Source: Bacteroidota bacterium (GTDB lineage: Bacteria; Bacteroidota; Ignavibacteria; Ignavibacteriales; Ignavibacteriaceae). Taken from it: a DNA stretch of 64,000 bases. How positions within the stretch are numbered: position 1 is the first letter of the stretch; each line of letters starts with the position of its first letter. The DNA lies in assembly GCA_022573715.1 (NCBI GenBank), contig JACZTL010000008.1, positions 1-64,000 on the forward strand. The letters are read 5' to 3'. Positions 25,537 to 36,263 of the stretch are shown piece after piece. A program made the position numbers and the translations under genes. The notes below the pieces were generated by a model. That model did not search any database and had not been told where the DNA came from. It saw nothing but the letters and a program-made list of their open reading frames with translations.

Positions 25537-25921
25537 TTCATATAATAAATTAAAAATCCTGTTCTGGGTTATCACGGACTGCTCCGTGACAAAACAGCAA
25601 ACTTTTCATTTGCAATAATTAAAGTATTAACTCACGTAGTCGGGCCTGTCCCTCGCAGTTACGTTCTAAAAAACACAAACCGTCCTTTCCGTAGCCTGTT
25701 CGGTGACTTGTCCGCCGAAGCGAGCGAAGGCGGAAAGCAGGCCTGTCCCGATTTTGTCAGGAAAAGCGGGAATCCTCTAAACTTCTCCTTCCACCATTAT
25801 TAATTATTTCTTTGCTTTCGTTTGTATTATCCCAAAGTTTTAGAGAATTGAAGGTAAATTTGTTTGTTACTAATTAAGTACGTATATTAGTACTTATTTA
25901 ATAACTTAAGGTGATATAAAA
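25537..25921. repeat. Palindrome-rich non-coding spacer before the toxin-antitoxin pair
   Basis: This stretch has no gene and is richer in G+C than its surroundings up to about 25780. Hairpins are CACGGA/TCCGTG around CTGC (25573-25588) and TCCGCC/GGCGGA around a 12-nt loop (25711-25734). The text CCTGTCCC recurs near 25646 and 25743. It looks like repetitive intergenic DNA. The last 100 bp are AT-rich and contain the presumed promoter of the antitoxin gene. Confidence 0.5.
25668..25699 (+). repeat. Direct repeat flanking the YefM/YoeB cassette, left copy
   Basis: This 32-nt stretch begins AAAAAACACAAACCGTC and ends CCTGT. It matches 26454-26485 (16 of 16 in the AAAAACACAAACCGTC core, about five scattered differences afterwards). 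The two copies lie either side of the toxin-antitoxin genes, 786 bp apart, like the trace of a cassette insertion. Confidence 0.5.
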
Positions 25922-26176
25922 ATGATTGCTGCAAATTATACGGAATTTCGTACAGGACTTAAAAAGTTTCTGGACAGTGTGGAAGAGAATAATGAAACTT
26001 TGATCATTAAAAGAGGAACAGGAAAAGGAACTGTATTGATTTCATTAGAAGAATATAATTCAATAATGGAAACAGTTCACTTATTGAGTTCTAAAGCCAA
26101 TGCTGACAGGTTATATGAATCTATTCAGCAAATGAAAGACGGAAAAGGAATTCAAAAAGAATTAATTGAAGAATGA
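25922..26176 (+). CDS. yefM: Type II antitoxin, Phd/YefM family
   Basis: An 84-residue antitoxin. The N-terminal DNA-binding part (MIAANYTEFRTGLKKFLDSV) and the core VLISLEEYNSIMETVHLL are diagnostic of YefM. The charged C-terminal tail would wrap the toxin. With the toxin it should autorepress its promoter. The stop overlaps the toxin start by 4 bp (ATGA), the usual coupling in such modules. Confidence 0.93.
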   Translation: MIAANYTEFRTGLKKFLDSVEENNETLIIKRGTGKGTVLISLEEYNSIMETVHLLSSKANADRLYESIQQMKDGKGIQKELIEE

Positions 26177-26436
26177 TGAAAATCATTTTCACGAAAAATT
26201 CTTGGGAAGATTATATATCCTGGCAAACAGAAGATAAAAAAATGCTCAGGAAAATAAATGAATTGATAAAAGATATACAGAGAACTCCATTTGAGGGTAG
26301 AGGTAAACCCGAGCCGTTGAAATATGATCTATCTGGATTTTGGTCGAGACGAATTAATAGAGAACATAGACTGGTTTATCAGGTTGTGAAGAATACAATT
26401 TTAATTTATAGTTGCAAATTTCATTATGATAATTAG
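26173..26436 (+). CDS. yoeB: Type II toxin YoeB (RelE-fold mRNA interferase)
   Basis: An 87-residue ribosome-dependent RNase. It closely tracks E. coli YoeB: RTPFEGRGKPEPLKYDL contains the catalytic Glu, SGFWSRRINREHRLVYQV the catalytic Arg, and it ends CKFHYDN with the C-terminal His-Tyr pair. Length and residues look intact, so the toxin should be active. The module lies between imperfect direct repeats in a non-coding region, consistent with a mobile cassette. Confidence 0.95.
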   Translation: MMKIIFTKNSWEDYISWQTEDKKMLRKINELIKDIQRTPFEGRGKPEPLKYDLSGFWSRRINREHRLVYQVVKNTILIYSCKFHYDN

Positions 26437-26798
26437 GTGAACAGGAAAATCCCAAAAACACAAACCGTCATTCCCTTAACCTGTCCCTTTTTTATTGGGA
26501 AATACAAAAATCCCTAAAGCAATTCAAAACTCAACATTCATAATTTTAAAGTATTAATTTGTATTATTAACAAAATTATTCCATATTATATTGTTTCTTT
26601 TTGGGGTACTACTTTTACCCATATTCCTCCAAAGCAGTATCTGTTTATTAATATGTTTATGTTTTTAAAAATTTTATTGTATGATTTACTTTCTGATAAA
26701 TATTATTCAACCTATTCTAAAATTAAAAATGTTAGATAGTTCTATTTTGTATAGATAATTCTTGCAGGTTATTAAATAATAAATATAAGAGGTAGAAA
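26437..26798. other. AT-rich non-coding spacer after the toxin gene
   Basis: I see no gene here. The first 50 bp contain the right copy of the cassette-flanking repeat. The rest is AT-rich with several T-runs and presumably the promoter of the secreted-protein gene that starts at 26799. No convincing terminator hairpin is visible. Confidence 0.5.
26454..26485 (+). repeat. Direct repeat flanking the YefM/YoeB cassette, right copy
   Basis: This is the second copy of the 32-nt repeat at 25668-25699, sharing AAAAACACAAACCGTC and CCTGT. It starts 18 bp after the yoeB stop codon. Confidence 0.5.
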
Positions 26799-27161
26799 AT
26801 GAAACTTTTAAATAAAAGTGTAATTTTAGTAATTGTAAGTGTTTCCATATTGGGACTGTCAAGCACTAACGCCCAGCAAAAAAATTGGAACAGCTCCAAA
26901 TCAAACACTAGTAGTATAGCATATTCTCCTGATACAATAAATAAAAAGAAGGGCCAGAAAATCGTTGCCGATATTGATAAGCTTGTTAATATAAAAAGGA
27001 TTAAACAAATCCTACGTAAAAACGGAATAAAAGGGATTAAGAAAATATATATTAATGTGGAAGTGTTACTTCTAACCGATCCCGCTGATAAGCCTTGGGC
27101 CCAGAAAGCCTTGAAGAAGGGTAAATACTCTCAAAAAAAGAATTACACAAAACCAAATTGA
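26799..27161 (+). CDS. Unknown small secreted, lysine-rich protein
   Basis: A 120-residue protein with a classical signal peptide (hydrophobic 9-20, cleavage expected after NA in STNAQQKN, about residue 25). The mature part is about 95 residues, strongly basic (many Lys) and contains the pattern KRIKQILRKNGIKGIKKIYINVEVLLL, shown here only in part as a short amphipathic stretch. I recognise no domain. A leader AAGAGG precedes the ATG. It stands alone between spacers. Confidence 0.55.
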   Translation: MKLLNKSVILVIVSVSILGLSSTNAQQKNWNSSKSNTSSIAYSPDTINKKKGQKIVADIDKLVNIKRIKQILRKNGIKGIKKIYINVEVLLLTDPADKPWAQKALKKGKYSQKKNYTKPN

Positions 27162-27398
27162 TAGAGTAAAAAACGAAGTAGATCATCGAATGTCCTATCA
27201 AGTGTCAGGGTAAAATAATAACAAATATTAAAGAATCTTTTCTCTATGTGATGAAAATTTTAGAAGTTTTACATAAAAATAAATTTATTCAATAAATGCG
27301 ACAATGTTGTTTTAGACTACGCCTTAGCATCCCTGACGTTATATTCTAAATGTGATTAAATATTATTAGTGTTTTTGAAATAGTGGAGGAATTTTAAA

Positions 27399-28601
27399 AT
27401 GGATAAACTAAATCTATTTTTTTCGAAAATTAAAGAAGTAACATTTTGGCAAAGAATATTTTCTTGGGCAAAAATACGAACATTGAGTTATGATGCTTTT
27501 GAGGAGTTTAAATCATTTGAAAAAAATCTTACAACTCACAAAGAAAGTTTTGATGAACTTAAAAACAATTTTACTCAAATTAAAACTAAAAACGATAATT
27601 TTTTAGCTAAGGTTCAAGATTTGGATAAACTAGTGGAAAAAAAAGATTTTCAAATTGAAACTTTGGACTCAAAAATTGACCAATTAAATGAAACAATAAA
27701 TAACTTAAATACCAACGTATCTAAGTTTGAATCAGCTAAAGAAGAACGTGAAAAAGACTATGAAAATAAAATTGCTCAATTAAATCAAGTCAAAGATAAT
27801 CTAGAAAAAGAAAGAATTCGGTTAAATGATGAACGAGTAAAGGAAAAGGATGATTATTTTCAAAATATGAAAAAATTATGGTCAGAACATGAAGAAACCG
27901 TCCAACAACACATTAAATCTATTTGCCAAACATACTTAGTTAACTATGTTGATAAAGTTCCATTTAAAGGGAGTCCTGATAACACAATTGAAATTTGTGA
28001 CGAATATATAATTTTTGACGCAAAAAGCCCTGCTAGTGACGATCTAACAAACTTTCCCAAATATATTAAAGCCCAAACTGAAAGTGTTAAAAAATACGCT
28101 AAATTAGAAAACGTAAAAAAGGATATTTTTTTAGTTATTCCTACTAATACTATCGATAGCATTTCACAACTTTTCTATAATATGAGCGATTATAATGTAT
28201 ATGTAATTACTAATGATTCTATCGAGCCAATTATCCTGTCATTAAAGAAAATTGAAGAATATGAATTTGCCGAAAAATTAAGTCCTGAGGATAGGGACAA
28301 TATTTGTCGTATCATAGGGAAATTTGTCCATACTACGAAAAGAAAAATCCAAATTGATCAATTTTTTACAAGTTTATTTATTGAATTGATTGTTAAATGC
28401 TCAAACGAACTGCCAGAAGATATTTTAAAACAAGTTGTAGAATTAGAAAAAGCTGAGAAATTAAATCCACCAACAGAAAAAAGAGCTAAACAAATACTAA
28501 CAAAAGATTTACGCGAAAGGAATGTTGTACTTAATGCTGAAGCAAAAATTAGAGATATAGAAATACCTGCAAATTTTGATGATATAAAAAAATTAGAATA
28601 G
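27399..28601 (+). CDS. Coiled-coil protein with an RmuC-like PD-(D/E)XK segment
   Basis: A 400-residue cytoplasmic protein. Residues about 35-155 form a long coiled coil (heptads such as LDSKIDQLNETINNL). A globular region follows with IEICDEYIIFDAKSP at about 197-211; the acidic residue plus D-A-K pattern resembles the nuclease core of RmuC-family proteins, which share this coiled-coil plus PD-(D/E)XK layout. A genuine RmuC has other motifs I do not see, so this may be a distant relative. GGAGG precedes the ATG. It has no partner genes nearby. Confidence 0.5.
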   Translation: MDKLNLFFSKIKEVTFWQRIFSWAKIRTLSYDAFEEFKSFEKNLTTHKESFDELKNNFTQIKTKNDNFLAKVQDLDKLVEKKDFQIETLDSKIDQLNETINNLNTNVSKFESAKEEREKDYENKIAQLNQVKDNLEKERIRLNDERVKEKDDYFQNMKKLWSEHEETVQQHIKSICQTYLVNYVDKVPFKGSPDNTIEICDEYIIFDAKSPASDDLTNFPKYIKAQTESVKKYAKLENVKKDIFLVIPTNTIDSISQLFYNMSDYNVYVITNDSIEPIILSLKKIEEYEFAEKLSPEDRDNICRIIGKFVHTTKRKIQIDQFFTSLFIELIVKCSNELPEDILKQVVELEKAEKLNPPTEKRAKQILTKDLRERNVVLNAEAKIRDIEIPANFDDIKKLE

Positions 28602-28636
28602 AAAAATCCTTTTTATAAAAAAATAAATTCAAAAAT

Positions 28637-30196
28637 TTAAAACCTAAACCTCGGCGGTCTAATCTCATCATACATTTTTCTTAATTGGTTGAACGCAAAA
28701 CTATTTCCCCTTTGTGCAGCAGACCTGTAATACATAACTGCTTTTGTCTTGTCTTTTTTTACACCTATTCCTTTTTCATATAATGATGCCAAAGTAACTT
28801 CTGCCAATATAGAGCCCATCTTTTCAGATTTCATTAAAATATCAATATCCAATTTGATGTTTTTATATTTTTTCTCAAGGATATTTGTAGCTGCAATTCT
28901 CGTCAGAGCTTCTTCGCTTTCAAGTTTTGCCGCCGACTCCCAAACTTTTTTAGCTCTATCTTTATCTTTTTTTATTAGGTTTCCCGTATAATACGATAGG
29001 CCAAGTTCTACCATAGCGGGGATATATTTTTTATTTGCAGATTGGTAAAGTAATTTAAATGCATCTTTAGGAGCAATATCTTTCTGAATTCCAAGCACAT
29101 ATAATCCGTACCAAATATACATTGGAATTGCTTCTTGTTTTTTTGCCGCTTTTCTTATTTCAAATATTAACTTTTTATTTTTAGATAGCTGGAATAACAA
29201 ATTAGCTGCAATAGGTAAGTTGAGTCTTGCCGCTCGCAGATAATAGGCTGCGGCTTTAATGTTGTCTTTTTTAAAATATTTACCTTTCTGATGCATCCTG
29301 CCAAGTAATGTAAGAGCCTCGGGATTTCCTGCTTCTGCAGACTGATTTAAAAATGGTAAACCCGATTTTAATATATTCAAAGATGAATCATTTTTTTCAG
29401 TTATACCTAAAGTATCTGCTAAATTTATATTTGTCTCTGTAAGTAAAGCACCAAGTATGTGTTTATCTGTAATTATTGTAGCAGAATCTTGTATTAAATC
29501 AAAATCTATTATTTCAAGTCCAGTCGGTGTTGAACTCGTCAGATAATTGCTAAAAGTTTTTCTTTTTTTAGAAGATTTTTTAGTAACACTTTTTTTTGCT
29601 TTCTTTAATTTTTCAGGAGAAATCTTCTTTTCAAGTTTAATTAGATATTCTTTTGCAGGTAAAAATCCGGATTCCGCAGATTTCTTTAACCATTCATAAG
29701 CTGTAAGCAAATCTTTTTTTACAACAAGGTTATTTAAATGTGTCACACCCAAAATATATTCAGCTTGCGGCATCCCGTCCAAAGCTGCTTTTTGAAAATA
29801 ATCATATGCTTGAAAAGGATTCCATTCAACACCCCACCCGTTATTCAACAATATGGCATAGTTGTATTCAGCAGATGTTAAATCTTTTCTCGCAGCATTT
29901 CCTATCCATTTTGCGCCTAATGTAGTATCGGAAACAAACCCTTCACCCATTAAATATCTAAGTCCTAATTCGTGTTCGGCAATAGGGTCCCCTCCTTTTG
30001 CTTTTTGTACTAATTTAAATTGGTGCCAAAGTTGATAAGACAAATCCGCTCTGTAGAACATTGAATATCTAAAAAATTGATGTTTCTTTTTATATGCAAG
30101 ACTAGACGTAGAATCTTGTGAGTAAACAAACTGTTGGTTACTAAACGCAAAAATTATAAATACAGAAAAAAATACACTGAATAATTTATTAGTCAA
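28637..30196 (-). CDS. Secreted Sel1-like repeat protein
   Basis: A 519-residue exported protein. The signal peptide is at about 1-26 (FSVFFSVFIIFAFSNQQFVYS). At least six Sel1/TPR-like repeats follow, for example AEHELGLRYLMGEG, AEYNYAILLNNGWG, EALTLLGRMHQKGK, AMVELGLSYYTGN and AEVTLASLYEKGIG, each followed by a DxxKAxxYYxxAA helix. Such solenoids mediate protein-protein contacts, often at the envelope. A lysine-rich linker (KKSVTKKSSKKRK) separates two repeat blocks. It converges with the coiled-coil gene and diverges from pyrG. Confidence 0.85.
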   Translation of the reverse strand: MTNKLFSVFFSVFIIFAFSNQQFVYSQDSTSSLAYKKKHQFFRYSMFYRADLSYQLWHQFKLVQKAKGGDPIAEHELGLRYLMGEGFVSDTTLGAKWIGNAARKDLTSAEYNYAILLNNGWGVEWNPFQAYDYFQKAALDGMPQAEYILGVTHLNNLVVKKDLLTAYEWLKKSAESGFLPAKEYLIKLEKKISPEKLKKAKKSVTKKSSKKRKTFSNYLTSSTPTGLEIIDFDLIQDSATIITDKHILGALLTETNINLADTLGITEKNDSSLNILKSGLPFLNQSAEAGNPEALTLLGRMHQKGKYFKKDNIKAAAYYLRAARLNLPIAANLLFQLSKNKKLIFEIRKAAKKQEAIPMYIWYGLYVLGIQKDIAPKDAFKLLYQSANKKYIPAMVELGLSYYTGNLIKKDKDRAKKVWESAAKLESEEALTRIAATNILEKKYKNIKLDIDILMKSEKMGSILAEVTLASLYEKGIGVKKDKTKAVMYYRSAAQRGNSFAFNQLRKMYDEIRPPRFRF

Positions 30197-30258
30197 ATGA
30201 ATATACTTAAGATTTAAATTCTAAAATAGATTATTACTTAGACACTAAAGTTAAATAA

Positions 30259-30278
30259 TTCGTTTAAATTAAAACGAA
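30259..30278. promoter_or_regulatory. Inverted repeat TTCGTTT-N6-AAACGAA between sel1-like gene and pyrG
   Basis: A perfect 7-bp inverted repeat with a 6-nt spacer lies 62 bp upstream of the Sel1 gene start on the minus strand. Size and position fit a protein operator. No regulator is suggested by the neighbours. Confidence 0.35.
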
Positions 30279-30437
30279 CATTAATAATAAAGTGTAAGAA
30301 TAATAATAACAAATTTAATTTTTCAAAAGATGTAAATAATTGTTAACAAAAAATGACAAATGGAAGGCAAATATTCAGATTGAAACATATTTTATTAAGT
30401 TATACAATTTTACTCAATCAATATAAAACTTTGTTAC

Positions 30438-32141
<1,704 letters not shown>

Positions 32142-32235
32142 ATTTAAAGCTTCATTTACAATTAATTTACTTCTGTTATCGTTGAATCTTTACTACTATT
32201 TAGGTAATTTTAACAACTTTTAGGGAAATCTTATT

Positions 32236-32820
32236 TTGCGTATAGCGACGTTTGTATCCGGACGTGGTTCTAACCTTAAGGCAATTTTAAATTACCCTGA
32301 ATTAAAGCGAAAAATTGATATAAAATGGGTGATTACAGATAAACCGTTTTGCAAAGCCCTTGATATAGCAAATGAAAACAATATTTCATTTTATTGTATT
32401 GATAAATATAAAATTACTGAAAAATACGATTGTCTAGCTGAATTATTTAAGAAAGATAATATCGAATTAATTGTTCTTGCTGGTTTTTTAAAATTACTAC
32501 CATCTACATTTGTAAATAATTTTAAAAAAAGAATTATTAATATTCATCCTGCTTTACTTCCCTCCTACGGAGGTGAAGGGATGTATGGTATGAATGTTCA
32601 CAAAGCTGTGTTTAACGCCGGTGACAGAGAGTCTGGTGCTACCGTTCATTTTGTTGATGAAACTTATGATACGGGAATTATAATAGCACAAGAAAAAATT
32701 GATGTCTCCCAATGTAGTTCACCCGAAGAAATAGCAGCTTCTGTTTTAAATATTGAACATAAATTATTACCCGAAGTAATAGAAAAGATTGCTGATGGTA
32801 AAATTAAAATTGGTATTTGA
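32236..32820 (+). CDS. purN: Phosphoribosylglycinamide formyltransferase
   Basis: A 194-residue enzyme adding a formyl group from 10-formyl-THF to GAR in purine synthesis. Visible motifs are the phosphate loop SGRGSNLKAI at the N-terminus, IINIHPALLPSYGGEG with catalytic Asn and His, and HFVDETYDTG with catalytic Asp. The start is TTG at 32236; no ATG precedes the conserved SGRGSN. purH follows after 41 bp. Confidence 0.94.
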   Translation: MRIATFVSGRGSNLKAILNYPELKRKIDIKWVITDKPFCKALDIANENNISFYCIDKYKITEKYDCLAELFKKDNIELIVLAGFLKLLPSTFVNNFKKRIINIHPALLPSYGGEGMYGMNVHKAVFNAGDRESGATVHFVDETYDTGIIIAQEKIDVSQCSSPEEIAASVLNIEHKLLPEVIEKIADGKIKIGI

Positions 32821-32861
32821 TAAAATGTAAAGATTTCAACTCAATCTAATGGAAACTTGAT

Positions 32862-34379
32862 TTGAAAAAAATTGCTTTAATTAGCGTATCCGATAAGACA
32901 AATATAACTGAATTTGGGAAAGAAATATCTGATTTAGGATATGAAATTATAGCTACTGGAAATACTGCAAAATTACTAAATGAATCCGGTATAAAAGTTA
33001 CTCAAATAAGTGAAATTACTTCTTTCCCTGAAGTTTTTGACGGCAGAGTAAAAACACTTCATCCTAAAATATTCGGTGGAATTTTATTTAGACGTGATAA
33101 CCAAGAAGATATAAAAGAAGCAAGGTTAAACGGTATCCCACCGATTGACGTTGTTTGCGTGAACTTATATCCGTTTGAGCAGACAATATCAAAACCTGAT
33201 GTTACATTGGAAGATACAATTGAGAACATAGATATTGGTGGACCAAGCTTAATAAGAGCAGCAGCTAAAAACTATAATTATGTCTCCGTTTTAACAGACC
33301 CAAATCAATACACAGAATTTATTGAGCAATTAAAATCCCGTGAAATAAACATTGATAAAAGAAAAGAATTAGCAGCGGAAGCTTTTTCATACACAGCAAG
33401 ATATGATACTGTAATATCAAATCATTTGGAAAAGTTATTTGATCAACCTAAGAATTATTTCAGGCTAAATACTAAAAAAGAAAAACAATTAAGATATGGT
33501 GAAAACCCCCATCAATCGGCTACCGTTTACGGAGATTTTCAGTCCTATTTTGAAGTCTTTCACGGCAAAGAAATTTCATATAATAACATTATAGATTTAG
33601 TCTCTGCAGTTGAACTTGTTGAAGAAATAGGCGGGAACGCCTGCACAATAATTAAACATTGTAATCCTGCTGGTGCTGCTTTTGGTAGTACTGTATTGGA
33701 AGCTTATCAGAATGCATTAAAATGCGATCCCGTTTCAGCTTTTGGCGGTATTGTTGTTTTTACAAATGAAGTTGATGAAGGAACTGCCGAAAAATTGAAT
33801 GAAATTTTTCTGGAAATTATTTGTGCTCCATCTTTTTCAAACGCTGCATTAGAGATATTAAAAAAGAAAAAAAATAGAAGGCTAGTTAAACAGTTAAAAT
33901 CTATTCAAGGTAAAGTACAAAACTTTAAAAACATACCGGGCGGAATTATTGTGCAAGATAGTGATGATATTCTTCTCAAAGAGAATGAACTAAAAGTTGT
34001 TACCAAAAGAGAACCGAGCAACGAAGAAATGGAAGACCTAATTTTTGCATGGAAAGTAGCAAAACATACAAAATCCAACGCAATTGTTTTTGCAAAAAAT
34101 AAAACAACATTAGGTGTTGGTGCTGGACAAATGTCAAGATTAGATTCATCAAAAATTGCAAAAATGAAAGCAAATGAGCACGGATTGGATTTGAAAAATT
34201 CTGTTGCTGCTTCAGATGCATTCTTTCCATTTGCTGACGGATTATTAGAAATTATAAACTGCGGTGCTACTTCAATAATCCAACCCGGGGGATCGGTGAA
34301 AGATGGAGAAGTAATAGCCGCTGCTGATGAAAACAATGTTTCAATGGTATTTACCGGAATTAGACACTTTAAGCACTAA
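32862..34379 (+). CDS. purH: Bifunctional AICAR transformylase / IMP cyclohydrolase
   Basis: A 505-residue bifunctional enzyme for the last two steps of IMP synthesis. The N-terminal cyclohydrolase (about 1-190) opens KKIALISVSDKTNI and contains FDGRVKTLHPKIFGG. The C-terminal transformylase has the Lys-His catalytic pair in TIIKHCNPAGAA, HTKSNAIVFAKN and GAGQMSRLDS. The start is TTG at 32862. It is 8 bp upstream of mreB, so purine and cell-shape genes may share a transcript. Confidence 0.95.
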   Translation: MKKIALISVSDKTNITEFGKEISDLGYEIIATGNTAKLLNESGIKVTQISEITSFPEVFDGRVKTLHPKIFGGILFRRDNQEDIKEARLNGIPPIDVVCVNLYPFEQTISKPDVTLEDTIENIDIGGPSLIRAAAKNYNYVSVLTDPNQYTEFIEQLKSREINIDKRKELAAEAFSYTARYDTVISNHLEKLFDQPKNYFRLNTKKEKQLRYGENPHQSATVYGDFQSYFEVFHGKEISYNNIIDLVSAVELVEEIGGNACTIIKHCNPAGAAFGSTVLEAYQNALKCDPVSAFGGIVVFTNEVDEGTAEKLNEIFLEIICAPSFSNAALEILKKKKNRRLVKQLKSIQGKVQNFKNIPGGIIVQDSDDILLKENELKVVTKREPSNEEMEDLIFAWKVAKHTKSNAIVFAKNKTTLGVGAGQMSRLDSSKIAKMKANEHGLDLKNSVAASDAFFPFADGLLEIINCGATSIIQPGGSVKDGEVIAAADENNVSMVFTGIRHFKH

Positions 34380-34387
34380 GAGGAAAT

Positions 34388-35413
34388 ATGGGTATATTAG
34401 ATTTATTTTCTACCGACATTGCAATTGATCTTGGTACAGCCAACACCTTAATTTATGTTAAAGGTAAGGGCATTGTGCTTAATGAGCCTTCAATTGTAGC
34501 TTTTGATAGAAACACGAAAAGAATAATTGCTTTGGGTAATAAAGCAAAAGAAATGCTGGGCAGGGAACACAAAGAAATTCGTGTTACAAGACCAATGCGC
34601 GACGGTGTTATTGCCGATTTTGAAATTGCGGAAGGTATGATAAGAGCTTTTATTAAAAAAGTAAAAGTAGGCGTCTTATCAAGCAGGAGAGTTGTTGTTG
34701 CCGTACCGAGCGGTGTTACGGAAGTTGAAAAAAGAGCTGTTAGAGATAGTGCTGAACACGCAGGTGCAAAGGAAGTTCATTTAATTGCTGAACCAATGTC
34801 GGCTGCTATTGGTATAGGCATAGACGTTGAGGCTCCTGCTGGAAGTATGATAATTGATATCGGCGGAGGTACTACTGAAATTGCGGTTATTGCTTTATCC
34901 GGTATTGTTAATGAAGAATCAATCAGAATTGCCGGTGATGAAATGAATTATGCAATTATGCAGTATTTTAAAAAGAACCACAACATGCTAATTGGTGAAA
35001 GAACAGCCGAAGCAATAAAATGTGAAGTAGGTTCTGCAGTACCTTTAAAAGAAGAAATTACAATTCAGGTAAAAGGAAGAGATCTAGTAGGCGGAATACC
35101 TAAGACTACTGAAGTTAGTTCTGTAGAAATTAGAGATGCTCTTAATGAATCAATTGTACAAATTGTTGATGCAGTTAAACAAACTTTGGAACGCACACCG
35201 CCGGAATTGTCTGCCGATATACTTGACCGTGGGGTAATGATTACTGGAGGTGGAGCTCTTTTAAAAGGTATTGATGAAAGAATAAGAATGGAAACAAATT
35301 TACCTGTTCATGTTTGTGATGATCCGCTTACAGCAGTTGTTTTAGGAGCAGGTAAAGTAATAGACAATTTGAATAAATATTCGAAGGTCTTAATTCGTAA
35401 AAGAACATATTAA
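34388..35413 (+). CDS. mreB: Rod shape-determining actin homologue MreB
   Basis: A 341-residue actin-fold ATPase that forms membrane-bound filaments guiding the elongation machinery. Nucleotide-binding motifs are DLGTANTLIYVKGKG (phosphate 1), IDIGGGTTEIAVIALSG (phosphate 2) and MITGGGALLKG (adenosine). MRDGVIADFE is also family-specific. Length is typical (about 340). GAGG precedes the ATG. It begins the mreBCD-PBP2-rodA run. Confidence 0.97.
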   Translation: MGILDLFSTDIAIDLGTANTLIYVKGKGIVLNEPSIVAFDRNTKRIIALGNKAKEMLGREHKEIRVTRPMRDGVIADFEIAEGMIRAFIKKVKVGVLSSRRVVVAVPSGVTEVEKRAVRDSAEHAGAKEVHLIAEPMSAAIGIGIDVEAPAGSMIIDIGGGTTEIAVIALSGIVNEESIRIAGDEMNYAIMQYFKKNHNMLIGERTAEAIKCEVGSAVPLKEEITIQVKGRDLVGGIPKTTEVSSVEIRDALNESIVQIVDAVKQTLERTPPELSADILDRGVMITGGGALLKGIDERIRMETNLPVHVCDDPLTAVVLGAGKVIDNLNKYSKVLIRKRTY

Positions 35414-35417
35414 ATAG

Positions 35418-36263
35418 ATGTTAAAAATATTTTCTAACTTTTGGAATAAATTTAAAGAATATATAGTATTAGTTATTCTCATCTTAGCAAGCCTCTTTGC
35501 CCTAACAAATAATAATAATACCGCTGTTAAAAATGTAAGAACAATAGCTTTCAGCAGCTTTGCTTTTTTCTCTAATTTAATTTCAGATGTTACTTCTTCT
35601 ACTCTTATTAAAAATGAAAATGATAAATTAAGAAGATTGAATGCCAAACTTATGCTTCAGGTTAATTTACTAAGGAAGTATGGTATTGAGAACCAAGAAC
35701 TAAAAAGATTGCTTTCATTGAAAAGCACAGTATCATACCCTTTTATCTCAGCATCGGTTGTATCAAAGTCGTTAAATACTGCATCAAATACTTTTACATT
35801 AAATTCAGGGAAAACCGACGGTGTAAAACCGGGTATGCCTGTAATTAATGATTTGGGTCTTATCGGTATAGTTTATACAGTGTCGGATAATTATTCGATG
35901 ATAAGAACATTAAGAAACGTTAACTTACGTATTACAGTTAAAGATGAAAGAAGTAGAGTTAATGCAATTTTAAAATGGGACGGCAATGATCTAATCCTTA
36001 CAAATATTCCAAAAACATCAGACATTAAAATAGGGGATAGGATTATTTCATCCGAATTAAGTACAATTGTTCCCTTACCTATTCCAATTGGTTATATAAT
36101 ATCAATTAATAACAAGAGCACTGACATTTTTAATCGGGTAAAGATAAAATCTTTTGCAAATTTAACATCCGTTGAAAACGTATTTATTATTAAAATGATT
36201 AAGAGTGTTCAAGTAAATAAACTGGAACTTAATTTTTTTAAGAAGGAAAACAGTGCGAACTAA
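35418..36263 (+). CDS. mreC: Rod shape-determining protein MreC
   Basis: A 281-residue bitopic protein. It has a cytoplasmic N-terminus, one transmembrane segment at about 14-30 (YIVLVILILASLFAL), a coiled coil (about 60-95) and a periplasmic beta domain with SGKTDGVKPGMPVIND and GLIGIVYTVSDNYSMI, the MreC signatures. It links MreB to PBP2. It begins 4 bp after mreB and overlaps mreD by 11 bp. Confidence 0.93.
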   Translation: MLKIFSNFWNKFKEYIVLVILILASLFALTNNNNTAVKNVRTIAFSSFAFFSNLISDVTSSTLIKNENDKLRRLNAKLMLQVNLLRKYGIENQELKRLLSLKSTVSYPFISASVVSKSLNTASNTFTLNSGKTDGVKPGMPVINDLGLIGIVYTVSDNYSMIRTLRNVNLRITVKDERSRVNAILKWDGNDLILTNIPKTSDIKIGDRIISSELSTIVPLPIPIGYIISINNKSTDIFNRVKIKSFANLTSVENVFIIKMIKSVQVNKLELNFFKKENSAN

